Under the pieces are notes generated by a model, which was not told the origin of the DNA, searched no databases, and saw only the letters and a list, made by a program, of their open reading frames with translations. Positions 10,910 through 21,954 of a stretch of 64,000 bases of DNA are shown here, in pieces (position 1 is the stretch's first letter; the number at the start of each line of letters is the position of its first letter). The translations under genes and the position numbers were made by a program. Source of the DNA: Xanthostigma xanthostigma. Lineage: Eukaryota; Arthropoda; Insecta; Raphidioptera; Raphidiidae. The DNA lies in NCBI GenBank assembly GCA_963575645.1, contig OY754468.1, forward strand, positions 21,290,465-21,354,464, in the 5' to 3' direction.

Positions 10910-11880
10910 CACCGAACGTAAGTAGTTATTCAGTTCTTCAGATAGCTATTCCTCCGAATAAATAGCGATAATTCAATTCACCAAACATAATTATGTTTAT
11001 TGCAGGTATAAATATATTCTGTCTTACTCCGAGGGTATAAATATTTATTCGCCTGATAAAATAATAATGGCCGCCACATAGGTCATAATACCTAACCTAT
11101 AAACGTGGAGTATTATATCTGCAGTTTGCTCTTGTGAATTTATTTATATGTTGTTTATTAACGTTTTCTGAAATATACAGTTGTAAAATTTTAAAGTTAG
11201 AGGAAGTTTTGTGTGCAATTGGGTTAGGATAAAACATTATTATTTTAATGAAACTTTTTTTACGCTATCGGTTGGATTTTTGGGTGAACGTCAAAATATT
11301 CAACTAATAGAGCAAGGAGTATAGTGCAGTGGAAGTTATGTGTGCAATTGGGTTAGGATAAAATATTATTATTTTAATGAAACTTTTTTGACGTTTACAC
11401 TAACGCCACTGGTCGGATTTTTGGGTGAACGTCAAATTATTCAACAAAAAGATCAAGGAGTACAGTGAGTGTATAATTATTGATGAGTATTTGGAAATAA
11501 TTCCGTGGCATTAGGATCGAAAATGAAGCAATACTGAGATTTTTTTAAACTTACATTTAATACTAACGTTTCGATACGTTTTGTATCATTTTCAGAGTGT
11601 TCAAATGCACGTATCGAAACGTTAGTATTAAATGCAAGTTTAAAAAAATCTCAGTATTGCTTCATTTTCGATCCTTATGCCACGGAATTCTTTCCAAATA
11701 GTCATTATTAACTTCAATTGATCACAGTTACTCTATTTATTGAATAGAGTCAATCTTCATGTATAATTATTCTTTAACTAACTTTTCAACCTGATATTTT
11801 GCTTGGTGAATTGAAAGTAAATTTTATTCTAACGAATAAATTTGTTCCAAGATTAGTAACTTCTACTATAGTATTCGGTG
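10910..11880. mobile_element. CAC...GTG-terminated element, copy 1
   Basis: It starts CACCGAACGTAAGTAG and ends ...TATTCGGTG, with ATT on both sides (10907-10909 and 11881-11883). The CAC terminus and 3-base duplication are CACTA-like, which is an inference. Copy 2 is at 40387-41394. Copy 1 has an internal direct duplication of about 130 bases: the segment with TGTGTGCAATTGGGTTAGGA appears at about 11210 and 11340, but only once in copy 2. A hairpin (11482-11761) is inserted in it. No transposase frame. Confidence 0.65.
11482..11761. mobile_element. Hairpin element inserted in copy 1
   Basis: The arms 11483-11578 and 11610-11705 are nearly perfect complements over 96 bases (for example TCGAAAATGAAGCAATACTG). 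A 56-base tail follows the right arm and contains ACTCTATTTATTGAATAGAGT-like self-complementarity. TATAATTATT stands on both sides (11472-11481 and 11762-11771), and copy 2 of the host element has this string once, so the insertion is proven by an empty site. A duplication of 9-10 bases would suit a Mutator-like element, but this is unproven. Confidence 0.75.
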
Positions 11881-11883
11881 ATT

Positions 11884-12714
11884 ATGGACATCAGCGGCGT
11901 AGCTTGCCCTAGACGGACACTGTATCAAAATTTGCCAGTGGACCCTTTTACCGACTGCTACACCCCTGGACTGGAATCTCAAGTCACGCCTAAAGAATCT
12001 TTACTTCAATTGATACTGATGCTCAAAATTAAAACATGATTTTTCTGATATTATACATTTTGGGACCCTGATAATTGTTGCGCCCGTATAACAATTTTGT
12101 TGTTTTGTTTGAACATATAGGTATATAGAGGGCAAGTGTCGATAGATAAATAATGCAAGCGTTCACGCTGGGAACTAGCCAGTGTGTACTAAGAGAGTTG
12201 GGACCGGAGTATCGTCATAATGCCCCACACACGGAAAGGGCGTGATCCAGAAACAAACATCACACGCTGACATACCTATTATCAAAACCTTCCGAGCGCT
12301 AGAGCTATCTGTTTTACCTACACATACATCTCGTCATACTTCATACGGTATGCTTACTTAAGTATCATACTTATTGCAACGTAACCCATTTTAAAATATG
12401 TTACTATCTACATTCTACACGTTACATACTAATCCTTTGGATTTTATTTTAAAACGGGCGTGTAGAAAATTTAAATACCTATTAAATGGCATGAAATATG
12501 ACTTCACTTCAAATTTGTTGGAATTCAAAGTGTCTCAGAAGCCATTTTTAAATTTCCAAAAACAAAATCTTCAAAAAAGTAGTATATATGAGACAATATT
12601 TTACCTCGATTTGATTCGGATTCCCTCAGTGCGTTCAAAAGTTAAGAAGCGCACAGATGCTGCGTTGTGACCATGAGTTACCGATTTTATATAAGTGGGA
12701 GCAATCTAATGTCG
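11884..12714. other. Mostly unassigned; possible 77-bp MITE at its start
   Basis: About 11892-11968 begins CAGCGGCGTAGC and ends GCTACACCCCTG, hAT-like termini without a clean duplication. The remainder, including a 90-residue frame at 12398-12670, shows nothing recognisable. Confidence 0.3.
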
Positions 12715-12722
12715 ATGTGAAA

Positions 12723-13744
12723 TAGTGATACGACTCGAGCCATGTTTTAACTCGAGTGAATTTATCTAGCTCGGTACTCGAGTAAAAATAAATTTTACTC
12801 GAGTCCGCTTGCACTCAAGTTACCGGTCAACTCGGCGCACCGAGTAGATTCGGAGGATTAATAGATATAGACAGTCATCCTTCCTTACGCCTAAACTTAA
12901 TTACCTAATCTCAAGAAGTCATTACTCACGACGGAACGGAGCAGGTATATGCGTTTAGGGTGACAGATTTGTTTATTTGTGCACTCGAATGATCGCCATT
13001 TATCTCGAAAACGGCTTGATCAATTCAGATGCGGTTTTCTGTAAAAGGTTTATAATTCATCTGCGAAGGTTCTTAGCGTCAAAAATCTCTAAAAAGTTTA
13101 AAATAAAATAAAAAACAAAATTAAAATTTTTTAAAAAACCCACGACGGATGTACCTAAACGTAATTGAAAAAGGTTTAAATAAAATTTTGAAATCCCCCG
13201 ACTAAAGGGAGGTAAGTAATCAAAGACAATCCGTCGGGGAATGCCATTCGCTTCTCTAAAATTAACTAAAATATTACAACTTAAAATCACGTTGGATACG
13301 TAAATAATTGTAGTCTTCAATTGATATTTTCCTATTCTTAATTCAGGACAGCGAATGGCAGCCCCCAACGGATTTTCTTTGATTACTTACCTCCTTTTAG
13401 TCTGTGACTTTCAAAATTCTATTTAATCCTTTTTCATTTACAATGTTTACATCCGTCGTGGTTTTTTTCAAAATTTTTAATTTTGTTTTTTTTTTTATTT
13501 TTCTTTCTTAATTAATTGAAAAACAATGTTTGTATTTTATTTCATATTATTATATATTATTTATTTAATAAAGGCACCTATTTAAAAATGCTTTAACTAA
13601 AGTAATCGAAACTCTCAACTCGAGTTGCCGGAACTGTAAATAGTGAACATTACTCGCCAACTCTCGAGTACAACTCGCTAGTGACGTAATAAAATAACCC
13701 GAGTGACTTGAGTCACGAAATCCTACTCGAGTTGCATCTCTAAT
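12723..13744. mobile_element. hAT-like element with ACTCGAG subterminal motifs
   Basis: The ends are TAGTGATACGACTCGAG on the left and the complement of CTCGAGTTGCATCTCTA on the right. ATGTGAAA flanks both sides (12715-12722 and 13745-13752), an 8-base duplication typical of hAT. ACTCGAG or close variants recur many times near both ends, like the clustered transposase-binding repeats of hAT elements. No transposase is present. A second foldback (13100-13500) sits inside, raising the total to 1022 bp. Confidence 0.65.
13100..13500. mobile_element. Foldback nested in the hAT-like element
   Basis: The arms, about 13100-13252 and 13350-13500, pair over about 150 bases and include CCACGACGGATGTA, GGAGGTAAGTAATCAAAGA and GCCATTCGCT. 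Arms this long with a roughly 97-base centre suggest a foldback DNA transposon. The 103-residue minus-strand frame at 13057-13368 runs along the left arm and is not a gene. Confidence 0.65.
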
Positions 13745-13752
13745 ATGTGAAA

Positions 13753-14636
13753 CTCCCAATAGAACAGATTGTACTTTCATAAAAACAGAGAAAAAGATAA
13801 TTCTTGAAGTTAAATTGATTCAAATACTTAGAAAAATGTTACTTCGAAGTGGAAACTACAAAAAACGATGTTGAATAATTGTATCTACACGTTTTAATTT
13901 TTTTTTAGCGGCCAATTATTTTTCGAGCACGGTCGATTTGGAACTCTACAATGCTTATCTTATGAAGAAATATGCGTGATCATAATGTCACGTCATTGAC
14001 AAATCATATTTTCTGACAGCGCTTCCTGCAATCCAGCATCATATGCTTCAGCGCTGATTAAACGAATTTTTATCTACAGAAAATATAAATAAAAATACAG
14101 TGCAAGGTATAGGAAAAAATGTTGACAGATCGTTAGTTAATTTTATAGGAGTAGAAATGAAGGAATAAGGAAGGAAACATAAAAACAAATTAGGTATATA
14201 CACTTTTGTGTGATCGCTGAGAGCACATTTTATAAATGTCGTTATTCAAAAAAGATCAATCATCTGAGTTATGCTTATTTACAGTTCAAAGCTTTTTACA
14301 TTATAGTTCAAGGCTGGTACAAAAGTCTACTGGAAAACACAACTATAATTTTATTATTGAATTTAACAGATAATATGATCAAAAACACAAAATTGGTGGC
14401 AGAATAATTGAATTTTTATGTGAAACATTTAATGGCGCGTTTTAGTTAGGAGTGAAACTGTGCAATTAAAAATTTTAAAAAAATCAAATGTCGGCTAAAA
14501 GATCATACTAAAAATTGCAGACATCAGATAAATACTGTAATACCAAAGATACCACTACAACGTATTTAACGTTATTTCATCTTAATTGCATGCAGAGTCA
14601 CAGATAGCGGCTAGTCTATATACAGAGGTCCAACGA
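13753..14636. other. Unassigned; contains one dispersed phrase
   Basis: About 14415-14465 (TTTTATGTGAAACATTTAAT then GGCGCGTTT) recurs with changes at about 53950-54000, so an old repeat is present. No gene supported. Confidence 0.3.
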
Positions 14637-15099
14637 CATGACTGCCATAGCCTGGGACTGTTTTGCTGGGGTGATTTCAAGTCAAAAATGGCTAATGAAC
14701 ATATACCCGGAACGCTATCCTAACTGAGCTAGAAGCATTTGAAATTTTAAATAAGTAATCCCACTAATGCAGGTATTAGGTTCGACTGTTGATTTTGTTA
14801 TTATTGAAAAGACCAGGTGGCTGTGAATCACAATTAGTATTTATCCGTGCTGATCCTGAGACTCTTCGCAGAGCTACCACTTCAATTCTAAGAAGAGCTA
14901 GACTATGTATACAGCAACTGAGTGGATATTTTGAGCAACTAAATTCAATAAAGCAATTTCTTTTTAAATGGTTTTTAAATTAGTAGAGAATTCCTACTAT
15001 TACTTATCTAAAATTTCAAATGCTTCTAGCTCAGGTAGGATAGCGTTCATTAGACATTTTTTCACCCCAACAACACAGTTCCAGGCTATGGCAGTCATG
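14637..15099. mobile_element. TIR element with about 100-base arms
   Basis: The left arm 14637-14759 and right arm 15000-15099 are complementary. Both contain CATGACTGCCATAGCCTGG, CTAATGAACGC-type sequence and GAGCTAGAAGCATTTGAAAT. The left arm has about 20 extra bases. TATATA occurs just outside each end (14 bases further out on the left), a possible target duplication. The interior frame at 14789-14983 is unrecognised. It adjoins a Helentron-like copy on the right, suggesting that insertion split an older repeat. Confidence 0.6.
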
Positions 15100-15505
15100 T
15101 ATATAAAATTCTCGTGTCACAATTTTGGCCGGGCTAATCTCCGAAACCACTGAATTGATTTTAATAAAATTTTGTAAATGTGTACTACTTGGTGCAACTT
15201 ACGCTATAGGATAGTTTTTATTAAATATTTTGTACAAAATTACGGCGTTTTCTCAAAAACACGATTTTAATAACATGTAACGACATTTGATAGAATGTAC
15301 TCAAAGCTATTAGTCCAGAAGCAAACAAAAAAACTATTTTAGTACCAAGTAGCGGCATCTGTAAGAATTCGCTCCAAGCTATTAGTTCAGACACAAAACT
15401 GGTAGAATTTGCTCAAAGCTATTAGTTCAGACGCCGGGCCGCAAACGAAATACATTTTACAGAATTATATCTATCGCACCCGGGTGAAACCGACACGGAC
15501 CGGAT
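15100..15505 (+). mobile_element. Helentron-like element, degenerate
   Basis: It starts TATATAAAATTCTCGTGTCA, the same head as the copy at 51863, and ends GCACCCGGGTGAAACCGACA...GGACCGG without the final CTAG. Inside, the phrase CTCAAAGCTATTAGTYCAGA occurs three times (about 15300, 15370 and 15412), a small internal repeat array. No coding sequence. Confidence 0.6.
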
Positions 15506-16273
15506 AATATATAAAACTCCAAAGGATTGATATATTTTGTGATAAATTATAAACAAGCTAGAATTGAAAATGTTACCGAATTATGGTGGAAAAAACCATA
15601 AAAATGTCAGTGCAAAATTGTTCCATATATAGGTAAGTGTCCGTAATCGCAGAAAAACAGCAAAGAGAAACAAAGTCAAATCCCGGACAGTCAAGTAAAA
15701 ATGAGATAATACACTTCTAAAATAACAATAAATTCAAATGGACCTTCTGGTTCACCAGCCATAATGCCATTATGTATACATGGGACGAAGTAGAAAACTT
15801 AGTGCAGTTGCAGTAACACAAATTGAAACAACAACAGTGGTTGTGAACTCCCGCTGTTTTCCTAAAACTATTGAAAAAACATTACGAGCGTTGTTTGTTT
15901 GTTGTTTGTCGTCCAGTTGGCTCTGCGGGTTAGCGAACGAGTGGGTACATTCATAATGCTGCTAGATCACCCGTTCACCGCTCTGTCATTATTATTCATA
16001 GACAGTTGATAATATATGCACAGCTGTATCTTGCAGCTAGACACTTACCTATAACGTTTACAGTGAAACGTCACAGCTTCAAGACATGCTACATTTCAGG
16101 TTTAGAGGTTCCGTGCCACAATTCCGAGATTTCGCAAAGGACCCCGCACCAAATTGGAAAATGGCTTTTGGTGAAAATCTTTCTAACTGGAGGGAATTAA
16201 TCAGTAATTTGATGCATTTGATGCGATTTTTGACGAGAACTGAAATCTTTCGGAACTTTGGCAAAATCATCTT
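15506..16273. other. Unassigned stretch
   Basis: Overlapping frames at 16006-16200, 16079-16270 (minus) and 16086-16295 are mutually exclusive and none resembles a known protein. The last part begins a direct repeat seen again at 16541. Confidence 0.3.
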
Positions 16274-16464
16274 GCTTATAGAAAAAACACACTGAATCCA
16301 ATGAGCACAAACAAACGTCTGTATGTCTTTTGGTTTAGAAGTTATTTGCGTTTATATTTTTTCTGAAAATCATATAAAACCTTCGAATGGCCGTAGTTTC
16401 CAAACTAAAAGAGATACAGACGTTTGCTTACGCTCATTAAATTCAGCGTATTTTTTCTGTAGGC
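16274..16464. repeat. Inverted repeat with about 68-base imperfect arms
   Basis: The left arm (16274-16341) has TAGAAAAAACACACTGAATC then AAACAAACGTCTGTATGTC; the right arm (16396-16464) is its imperfect complement. A further direct copy of the outer part (CTTATAGAAAAAAACACGCT) lies at about 16584-16612, and its upstream flank repeats 16227-16273. The unit has therefore been partly duplicated. Confidence 0.55.
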
Positions 16465-17480
16465 ATTCTCAATTTCAAAAGTATATTAAAGAATTCGAAT
16501 TTTGCATTTTAATAAAGGCATAGGTACCCTTTTAAAATTGTTTTGACGAAAACCTAAATCTGTGGAACTTTTGCAAAATCGTCATGCTTATAGAAAAAAA
16601 CACGCTGAATCCAGCATGGTCATAAAACGTCGTGTGTTGTCCAAAAAAGTTAAAAAAAAAAAAACATTCCTCTCTCCCTTTCCATCTAACGCCACTGGCT
16701 TAGGGGCCCACGAGCTATTACTAAAAAAAATAATTAAAAAAAATTGACCCACTTCTCCCAAAGGTTTGCTATCACTGATCTAGAGTCATTGTTACGCCTG
16801 ACTAAATCAAATAAAACAGACAAAACGTTTCGAAATTGAATAAAAAAATAACACGAAATAATTATTAACATAACCTTACAAATTATAATGATGATAATTG
16901 ATATTTAATGTAAGCGTAAATTTTATTTCCAAAGAAGTAAGGGCGAATCGGCTAATATTTTTTTTATTACAAATCTGGATCCTTAATCATATAAGTATTG
17001 TCCTTTCAGATCTGATCGTCGCCAATAATTGTGGTTCTACTGTATGCGCGTGTCCAATTTTATCTAAAAGTATTTCAATCCAGAACCCATCAATTATAAA
17101 TTTCTAACAGTTGATTATATTAAGAAGGACTGTAGTACAGGTTCCTACAATATTTTACATTAATGCAAGACTATACAATAAATATAAATTTAATGGCCGC
17201 AAGGATTGAAAATATCATCTAGTATAAAAATATACCTATAAAATATACATTTTCGATGATGGTCACAACACACCAGCGTCGTAGAATCTTCATGAAAACA
17301 TTCAAATATTCAATTTTCTGCAAGGATACTATTAAATGGTACATTTGAAACACATTGTACTGTTATGGAAAAGTAAACAATTATTTTTAATTTGATTTCG
17401 CATTTCTATTAATTTTACAGTTAAACGTTATTTTCTAATTCATTAAGCCTAAATGCCTAAATACAATTGTGTATTTTTGG
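16465..17480. other. Unassigned; begins with a partial repeat copy
   Basis: 16541-16617 is a direct copy of 16227-16303. After that no gene or element is recognised. Confidence 0.3.
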
Positions 17481-17585
17481 TAATATCTAAAGAAGACCCA
17501 AACCAGGACCGAAACGTTAGTATAAACTATAAAACAACCAGTCGATTATTATATTTATTGAAATCTTAAAAGCGCATAAATGTGA
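17481..17585 (+). repeat. Retroelement-like tail motif
   Basis: AAAGAAGACCCAAACCAGGACCGAAACGTTAG (positions 17490-17521) followed by an AT-rich stretch with TTATTGAAA resembles the 3' ends of several metazoan retroelements: a GAAGA...stem...GAAACGTT pattern. A related pattern is at 46550-46610. Family assignment is not possible from this fragment. Confidence 0.3.
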
Positions 17586-17660
17586 AAATAATTTAATACT
17601 ACCGGCAAGATAAAAATATTAACTAAATCTAAATACGTTTAGTGATTAATTTCTACTCTA

Positions 17661-18373
17661 TCATATATATTTAATACGTTAAGGTTAAGATGTTTGCCTC
17701 CTTTTTTAGAAAAAACCACACAATTTCTCCACATTAATTATATATCATTTTACAGATAATAATTGCTTGCTCTATACTGACATCGACAACTAAAAAATTT
17801 ATTATTGCTTTTGTTTTTGTAAATTAATTAATTAACAGCAACGCTGAACAACGTCTGCCATCTGACGGCTTTAATTTTGAAACACCGTCAACACTTCGAT
17901 CTGTCATCTGACCTTCATATTGTAATACAACAAAAAGAAAAACGTAATAAGCTGTGTGCAAAATTAGAAACGAATTGAATACCTGCAATAAATTTTGATT
18001 CATTAAATTGAGTTGAATGATTTATTTACTTAATATATACATTAAGACACAATACTGCATACTGCCATGTGACGGCTTTAATTTTGAAACAGCGAGCAAC
18101 GCTGAACAACGTCACAGCAATGCTGCATGATGCCATCTGACGGCTTAACTCAACGCTTTTGCTACTTGCGCCTCTATATGACAATTTTAGTAAAATATTT
18201 CTTCGATCTGTAATCTGAGCTTCATATTGTAATACACCAAAAAAAAGAACGTTATAAGCAGTGTGGAAAATTAGAAACGAATTAAATACCTGCAATCATA
18301 TTTAAAAAATAATTTTGTAAAATGATAATTATTATACTTATTTAGTGCGAATAATTCGCACAGGTCACTCTTG
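17661..18373 (+). mobile_element. Non-autonomous Helitron, family 2, copy A
   Basis: It begins A|TCATATATATTTAATACG. Near the 3' end the palindrome TGCGAATAATTCGCA is followed by CAGGTCACTCTTG|T, a decayed CTAG end. Inside, TGCCATCTGACGGCTTTAAT or TGCCATCTGACGGCTT occurs three times, as in copy B (31380-31978). Copy A carries about 110 extra bases around 17935-18047. The 89-residue minus-strand frame is also present in copy B but lies in repeat DNA with no domain. Confidence 0.7.
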
Positions 18374-19192
18374 TAATTTTTATTGAGTTAAAAAAATCCA
18401 GGATTCTAATTTTAATAAGAACACGCCACTGACACATATACAAATATATTTAATGTTATATTATGTATACATAAATATTTAATGAATATTTAACGACGAA
18501 TATAAATTCGAAATGTTATTAAAGATTGGTCAATTTGTCATGTATAGGAAATTAATAATAACTGTAACATTTACATTTTGGGTCGTTATACATAAAACTG
18601 TTTAAAACAATAATTCATTTTGAACATTTTGGACACTAAAATATCTATAATCAACAAAAATAATTCATTTCTTTCAACAATAAATTTCGTTATGAAAGGT
18701 AAAAGGAAAATGTCACCAGCAACGCCCAAAATATTTCTTTCTAAAATATTATGAATAAACTATTCAAACGTCACCGGAATTATTTATAACTGTTTACAAC
18801 AATTTATTATTGCATACTTTTTAATAATTTTAAAATAATTTACGGACTGATGTATTAGTTTTTTTTTTCAATTTTTCTATATAAAAGTTTAAAATAAGTA
18901 CATATTAAGCTCATTAGCAGAAATTGGTGGGTAGTACTACACATAAATAAATATTTATAGACATTCAGACCTTTTCTACTAATGATAACCACGGTGATTA
19001 CCAAGTGTTTTATAAAATAAGCACTCTGGGTTATCACTTTTGTGTGTTTTTTATCCTGCTAAGCAAAGTGACTACTTGTTTTTTTTTAATATAAATTTTT
19101 GGCTTTTACACTTTTGTGTATTCAGCCACTAACTAAACTAAGATTTACTACTGACTAAATGTAATACTAAAAACACAAACAAAACACAATTA
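18374..19192. other. Unassigned AT-rich stretch
   Basis: No gene or element recognised. Confidence 0.3.
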
Positions 19193-19322
19193 TGAACGGG
19201 GACACAAGATGGATGGACCAAAGGATAAAGGATTCAGGGTCACGGAAGAGCCTCGGACCCAACTCGGCGGGCAAAACTTACGAGAGGTCAGGAACACGGA
19301 CGGCCGGGAAAGGAAGGTAAGA
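19193..19322 (+). pseudogene. LINE ORF 3'-end-like fragment (tentative)
   Basis: This segment is richer in G and C than its surroundings. One phase from the ATG at 19193 gives 42 residues ending RTAGKGR; another gives VTEEPRTQLGGQNLR... then RNTDGRERK, which resembles the charged C-terminal end of LINE reverse transcriptases (RTE or R1 type). A diverged relative is at 46365-46490 (both have GGGACACAAGA and CTCGGC-GG). It ends GGAAG|GTAAGA, a possible splice donor. The LINE reading is preferred but uncertain. Confidence 0.35.
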
Positions 19323-19582
19323 CACATAAGGTAAAGTGACTACTTAAATAGCATATTAAACATTAATGATTACAAACAGTTTTTGTAATCACTGTGACTG
19401 CATAATAACAGTTATTAGAACACAAATAATGGAATGTGACCAATTGTCACATTGACTATTTACTGTTGGCTGAAATTTATTTGTATCAATTCACAGCACT
19501 AGTGTTAAACTTGTAATTTTACTACCCGTACACAGACATAAAAAGCACCGATTTTATAGGGGGTGTGTAGAAAATATTTTTT
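19323..19582. other. Unassigned stretch
   Basis: No supported feature. Confidence 0.25.
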
Positions 19583-19894
19583 TCTTCATACCTCGGTCGA
19601 AAGTACATACTTACGGCATCAATTTTAAGACAGAAAGTCTAGCATTTATGCACTGGTGGAATTACACGCTGTGATGCCGGAACTACCTACTTTCGACTAG
19701 CTAAAAGAAAAATAGTTATCATGTACACCGCTCCATCAAACTGCCGCTACTATTCGTGTTTTTAAGTATAACCTCAAAGCTGAATGTATCTGTGTTTTTA
19801 TGTAATTATTAAGTAATTCATTAATGTAATTAATAAGCGTAGTTTCGACCTCGGGTATCATGACGCGCAGTGCAAGAATCTCAAACTTTCTGCC
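19583..19894 (+). repeat. Dispersed element, family 3, copy 1
   Basis: It starts CTTCATACCTCGGTCGAAAG and ends GAATCTCAAACTTTCTGCC. A minus-oriented copy is at 58224-58600. The first 110 bases form an internal inverted repeat (TCGAAAGTA...CTACTTTCGA). No coding sequence. The end with GACGCGCAGTGCAAG forms a hairpin in the other copy but not here, so copy 1 is deleted at that end. Confidence 0.6.
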
Positions 19895-20439
19895 ATTGTG
19901 GTGTAATACACTATTTTTTGCTAATCATATTTACCACTCATCTTGCTTCAATCACTGTTTTAAATCAGTAAAATTAATTTTAATTACCGCGTAACTGTTC
20001 AGTGAAGAAATTTTTAATTTGTTTTATTTTTTTTTTTACTTTAATTAATAGAATTTCTTTATTAATATAGAAATTGTCAGAAGTTTACACCTGATTGTCT
20101 ATAAAAATTACATATATAGGTACCTCCCACTGTTCCAAGTGTTTGCTTTGTGTGAATATTAGTGTAAAATGATATTTTATATATTATTTTTTTCGTTTTT
20201 AGTACATGTGCATAACATAAATTCAATATTTATATGGATATCACTTTGAACACTGATATTTCGATAAGATAAGAATTTTTCTTTAACCAATTCTTTTTTA
20301 TTGCCAGCATATATTCACAAGCTAACATTATTTGGAAGTTAGTTAAATCTATGAAGGGTTTCAGAGAGAAAATACTACAACTAGAATCTCCAACTCAACT
20401 CAACTAAATCGTATACAAAATCAACATACCTAATTATTA
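19895..20439. other. Unassigned AT-rich stretch
   Basis: No supported gene or repeat. Confidence 0.3.
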
Positions 20440-20587
20440 TCTACACTAATATTACTATAAACAGGTAAAGCTTGTAAGTTTGGATGTAGAAGGTAATATT
20501 CCAAACTACTCATCCGATTTCAATTTTTTTTTTTAGAAAAAACGGTGGCTATCTACAAATTCAGGTGAAACCGGACCTGGTCGCTAG
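20440..20587 (+). mobile_element. Mini-Helentron, 148 bp
   Basis: It begins A|TCTACACTAATATTACTA and ends ACCGGACCTGGTCGCTAG|T, the canonical TC...CTAG between A and T. The 3' module AAAAAACGGTGG...CTACAAATTC-GG is shared with 34362-34446 (minus) and 45283-45551. It is a strongly internally deleted, non-coding copy. Confidence 0.7.
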
Positions 20588-20786
20588 TTAATTATAAAGA
20601 GAGAAATGTTATTTTCATTTTCATATCTTTAATAAATCCCGGTCTCAAACAAAACATTTTAATCCGGTTCGTCAATAATCCGACATTACCAGTAATACAA
20701 CGTTTTTCTCCAAGGCCCCTAAATGCATTATCTATTCTTTAATCCGGCGTTTACGATACACCAACGTCGATAATGCGGTTGACACC
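20588..20786. other. Unassigned; possible pogo-type remnants
   Basis: Strings such as TTTAATCCGGTTCGTCAATA and AATCCGGCGTT resemble decayed termini of pogo/Tigger-type elements, and similar strings (GTGCCGGATAAGTG) occur after the next element at about 21570. Evidence is weak. Confidence 0.2.
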
Positions 20787-21528
20787 GTCCAAGCTCAGAA
20801 TGACAGAATAAGTTACCCCTACGAACACCTCAAAATTATAAAGTGAAAATGCCTGAAAAACATGTAAGAAACATGTTACGCCCGCCAGACTAGTAAAAAT
20901 TTGTTATTTTTTTTTTTCTAGTTAGCAACGATTAGGTATACCATATTTTTTCATTAAAAATTGTGGTATAATCGTTGCTAACTAGAAAAAAAAATTTTTT
21001 ATTCAATAATTACGGTAGATCCCTTTTATATACTTTAATACATTTTTCATCAAAATATTGTTTTTTACCATGTCAGATTCAATTTTTAAGCGCCGTGACA
21101 GCGTTTTTTCATGAACAAATCAGCTTTGTGTCAAAACACCACCTTAATTTTTTTCTGAAAGAAGGTTTGACATCTATTTTATGCATAAAAATTGGTTTGT
21201 CTGCGAAAAAATGTTTTTTACTATGACAGACTTCATAAAAAAAAATTTATAACAAATGAAGTCTGAGAAATTTATTAACAAAAATTGTCAGCCAGACAAT
21301 TTTTTTCAAAAATGGTACATTATTTACTACAAATTGTATAAATTTCAAGCAGGTGTTTTGGAAAAAAAACATGTTTTTTTAAATTCAAAAATTCATAAAA
21401 AATAACAATTAACAAATTTTGACTAGTCTGGGGGGCGTAACATGTTTCCTACATGTTTTTCAGCCATTTTCACTTTATAATTTTGAGGTGTTCGTAGGGG
21501 TAACTTTTTCTGTCATTGGAGCTTGGAC
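20787..21528. mobile_element. Long-TIR element, about 740 bp, with inner hairpin
   Basis: The left arm (20787-about 20912) and right arm (about 21410-21528) are nearly complementary. Both contain GTCCAAGCTC, GTTACCCCTACGAACACCTC, AACATGTTACGCCC and CCAGACTAGT. Just inside the left arm, TCTAGTTAGCAACGATTA (20918) pairs with ATCGTTGCTAACTAGA (20971), a second hairpin. A frame of 83 residues at 20975-21226 is not recognised. The superfamily is unclear because no target duplication is evident. Confidence 0.7.
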
Positions 21529-21954
21529 TATGAATTTCCAGTAATCTAACGATGTCCTCGAAACGGGAGGTGCCGGATAAGTGATGTTCTACTAGTTCGG
21601 ATGTTAAAGTTCGCAATTTGTTTGGTATATATCAGGTTCAATCTAAAAAGTTTTTCTGTTGTTCAGTTTTCACTTTGTGAAATATATATTTTCCTTCTGA
21701 CCCCTTCATAAATATCAATAACCCTAAACGATTATTCAATTTAAACAGTTTTTTTTTATTCTTAGATCGTTATAATAGATAAGGTAACATGCTGTGCTAT
21801 AATATGCACCCCATTATGTTTTTTTTATAATATGACCTTATCTGATCAAACATATTAACCTAGTTAAAGAATGACTATTTGCTATGATTGAGCTAAAAAT
21901 ATTAAGTTCCGATTTTCTTTATTGTACAAATAAATCAGTTTTTTTAAAATGATA
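21529..21954. other. Unassigned AT-rich stretch
   Basis: A weak hairpin pairs GATAAGGTAACATG with the AT-rich stretch ending TGACCTTATC (21778-21843). Nothing else is supported. Confidence 0.25.

Noticed and set aside
11892..11968. 77-bp hAT MITE
   Set aside because: The termini look right (CAGCGGCGTAGC...GCTACACCCCTG), but no 8-base duplication flanks them, so it is mentioned only in passing.
13057..13368. 103-residue minus-strand frame
   Set aside because: Lies along the arm of a foldback element; no family features.
16079..16295. Overlapping frames on both strands as a possible gene
   Set aside because: Neither has a recognisable domain and they exclude each other; the region shares a direct repeat with 16541-16617.
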